Below are positions 62,866-64,000 of a DNA stretch of 64,000 nucleotides, in pieces. Source of the stretch: Sediminibacterium goheungense (lineage in GTDB: Bacteria; Bacteroidota; Bacteroidia; Chitinophagales; Chitinophagaceae); the NCBI RefSeq assembly GCF_004361915.1, contig NZ_SNWP01000010.1, positions 558,001 to 622,000 on the forward strand, written 5' to 3'. The first letter of the stretch is position 1. The number at the start of each line of letters is the position of its first letter. The translations under genes were made by a program, and so were the position numbers. The notes under the pieces were generated by a model. The model did not search any database and had not been told where the DNA came from. It worked only from the letters and a program-made list of their open reading frames with translations.

Positions 62866-64000
62866 TCAGATTTCTTTCTTTCTCTTTTGAAGGCTGAGAT
62901 AATCAATAAAATAAATCAAACGGAAAGTTATTTCATTTCCATGCGGTTGCTGAAATACCTGCCGGAGGTTATTCATATAATTTTTATGCGACAAGCCGGA
63001 AATCGGGAAATCAGTTCCCAGCCAGTTCTTCCAGCCTATAATAAAACGGCTGCCATACTTGAAATCCCAGGTATAAAACATATCCAGGTTAAAGGCATTG
63101 AAATTCTGATCATACCCATTTACAAAAGGTTTGGCAATCAGCCATCCTTCGGGAGATACATCATAAAAGCTCTGATAGGTTACTTTACTCCAGTAATGAC
63201 GCCCACGAAGGGTAAGGTTCATTCTGGGTGTAAAATTGTAAATACCATTGATCAGGGTAGTAAAATTGGTTACTTTCCGGCGTCCTGCAATGGGTTCTCC
63301 GTTTGTGTCGCGATATGCATAACCAAACTGTCCGTTGTCTTTATCGCGTCGCAATTCCAAATCAAGGCTAAAATGTTCGTTGAAGCGATAGCGCTGACCA
63401 ATAGTCGTTACGACATATGGATCATTCGGAATGGGCGACTCTGCAAAACCAAAATTAAACCTTATAAAATATCTTTTTCTGCTATCACTGCTTCCACTGG
63501 CACTGGTAAACCAATATGGTGTTTTACGAATCATACGACCCGGTGTACGCAAATCAAAATAATCTCTCTGCCAGTCGGGTTGCCAATTGAAATTGATACT
63601 GAGGTCCCAGAAATTTTTAAAGAACCAGAATGCCCTCGCCTGAATCATAAAATTCGAATACACAAAAGGCTTATACAGATACGTGGGCGTAAGAGTTAGA
63701 CTATAATTGTAACTAAGAAATTTTTTAGTGGGTGTAAATTGATTATAGCTAATTCTACCCACGGTAGTTACTTCATTGGGTGCCAGTAAAAACCCGAGAT
63801 CATTGGCATCGTAGCGATCTGATTCTACTACATTCTGAAACAGGTACTGTAGTTTCCCACTCACTTTTGCATAGGATAACACATGAGTAAAACCATTATA
63901 GTTATCCTTTCCTGTTATATGACTATACCTTCCGCTCCATTTAAAATTATGTCGGTTATTTTTATCAAATAAGCTTACGTCAGCAGAACTCACATTTGCA
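62866..64000 (-). CDS. DUF5916-like outer-membrane protein, 5' truncated by the window edge
   Basis: The frame is open to the right edge, so this is the C-terminal 377 residues. They are rich in aromatic, alternating strands (NYSLTLTPTYLYKPFVYSNF; FNFGFAESPIPNDPYVVTTI; FNEHFSLDLELRRDKDNGQF; MNLTLRGRHYWSKVTY) and end FRLIYFIDYLSLQKRKK, similar to the C-terminal barrel of DUF5916 proteins, which carry a CBM9-like N-terminal domain. Function unknown. The stop is 11 bases from the convergent deacetylase gene. Confidence 0.72.
   Translation of the reverse strand, partial: ANVSSADVSLFDKNNRHNFKWSGRYSHITGKDNYNGFTHVLSYAKVSGKLQYLFQNVVESDRYDANDLGFLLAPNEVTTVGRISYNQFTPTKKFLSYNYSLTLTPTYLYKPFVYSNFMIQARAFWFFKNFWDLSINFNWQPDWQRDYFDLRTPGRMIRKTPYWFTSASGSSDSRKRYFIRFNFGFAESPIPNDPYVVTTIGQRYRFNEHFSLDLELRRDKDNGQFGYAYRDTNGEPIAGRRKVTNFTTLINGIYNFTPRMNLTLRGRHYWSKVTYQSFYDVSPEGWLIAKPFVNGYDQNFNAFNLDMFYTWDFKYGSRFIIGWKNWLGTDFPISGLSHKNYMNNLRQVFQQPHGNEITFRLIYFIDYLSLQKRKKEI

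Noticed and set aside
62818..63699. 293-codon plus-strand open frame opposite the right-edge gene
   Set aside because: It is antisense to the DUF5916-like barrel protein, starts inside the deacetylase gene end and has no recognisable domain; the minus-strand frame has clear barrel features.

Overview
The window looks like a chromosomal segment of a Bacteroidota bacterium, most likely Chitinophagaceae. The evidence is a SusC/SusD pair, a type IX secretion (T9SS) sorting domain, promoters of the TTTG-N20-TAnnTTTG type, a fused bifunctional hisB, ECF sigma regulation of envelope genes, and almost no Shine-Dalgarno signals. No rRNA, tRNA, CRISPR array, transposase, integrase or phage gene was seen. 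The DNA reads as ordinary chromosome with house-keeping genes in short operons.

Layout. 1-10.6 kb is polysaccharide handling: the C-terminal part of a GH30 xylanase-like hydrolase, a polysaccharide deacetylase, a large secreted beta-helix protein, then susC-susD after a 0.64-kb AT-rich gap. 10.6-14.3 kb has three genes for cell-surface glycan assembly: a family 2 glycosyltransferase, a Gfo/Idh oxidoreductase and a polyprenyl-phosphate sugar transferase. 14.4-20.7 kb is a minus-strand histidine operon (hisG-hisD-hisC-hisB). It begins with a His-rich leader peptide and an attenuator, and a PQQ-type sugar dehydrogenase plus cytochrome c sit between hisC and hisB. 20.8-29.5 kb holds a GH16 glucanase, an S9 peptidase, clpB, a serine-hydrolase homologue lacking its catalytic Lys, queG and a YdeI-like gene. 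29.5-33.5 kb is an ECF-sigma operon with a single-chain protein that joins a membrane anchor to an outer-membrane barrel.

33.6-47.1 kb is metabolism and information processing: bioA, a carboxypeptidase-regulatory-domain protein, aspartate kinase, an Ldh-type dehydrogenase, ssb, a small retropepsin-like protein, mnmA, an RsmB-like methyltransferase, sucB-sucA and rpsT. 47.1-55.9 kb carries a two-component system, an M14 peptidase, an MFS transporter, a DUF2807 lipoprotein, guaA and a periplasmic-binding-protein-like gene. 55.9-62.9 kb holds a tiny DUF2256 gene and the ligase-associated DNA-repair cassette (exonuclease, ATP-dependent ligase, DEXH helicase, PdeM phosphoesterase), to which a histone-deacetylase-family gene is translationally coupled. 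The right edge cuts a DUF5916-like outer-membrane protein.

Most notable: (i) a readable histidine attenuator whose leader peptide MKQFAHIHHHHILPIG is followed by mutually exclusive hairpins; (ii) the redox pair embedded in the his operon; (iii) five intergenic long hairpins, most with unrelated sequences but a common architecture; (iv) the ECF/barrel signalling operon; (v) the ligase cassette with its deacetylase-family fifth gene. All names are from reading the sequence; no database search was run.
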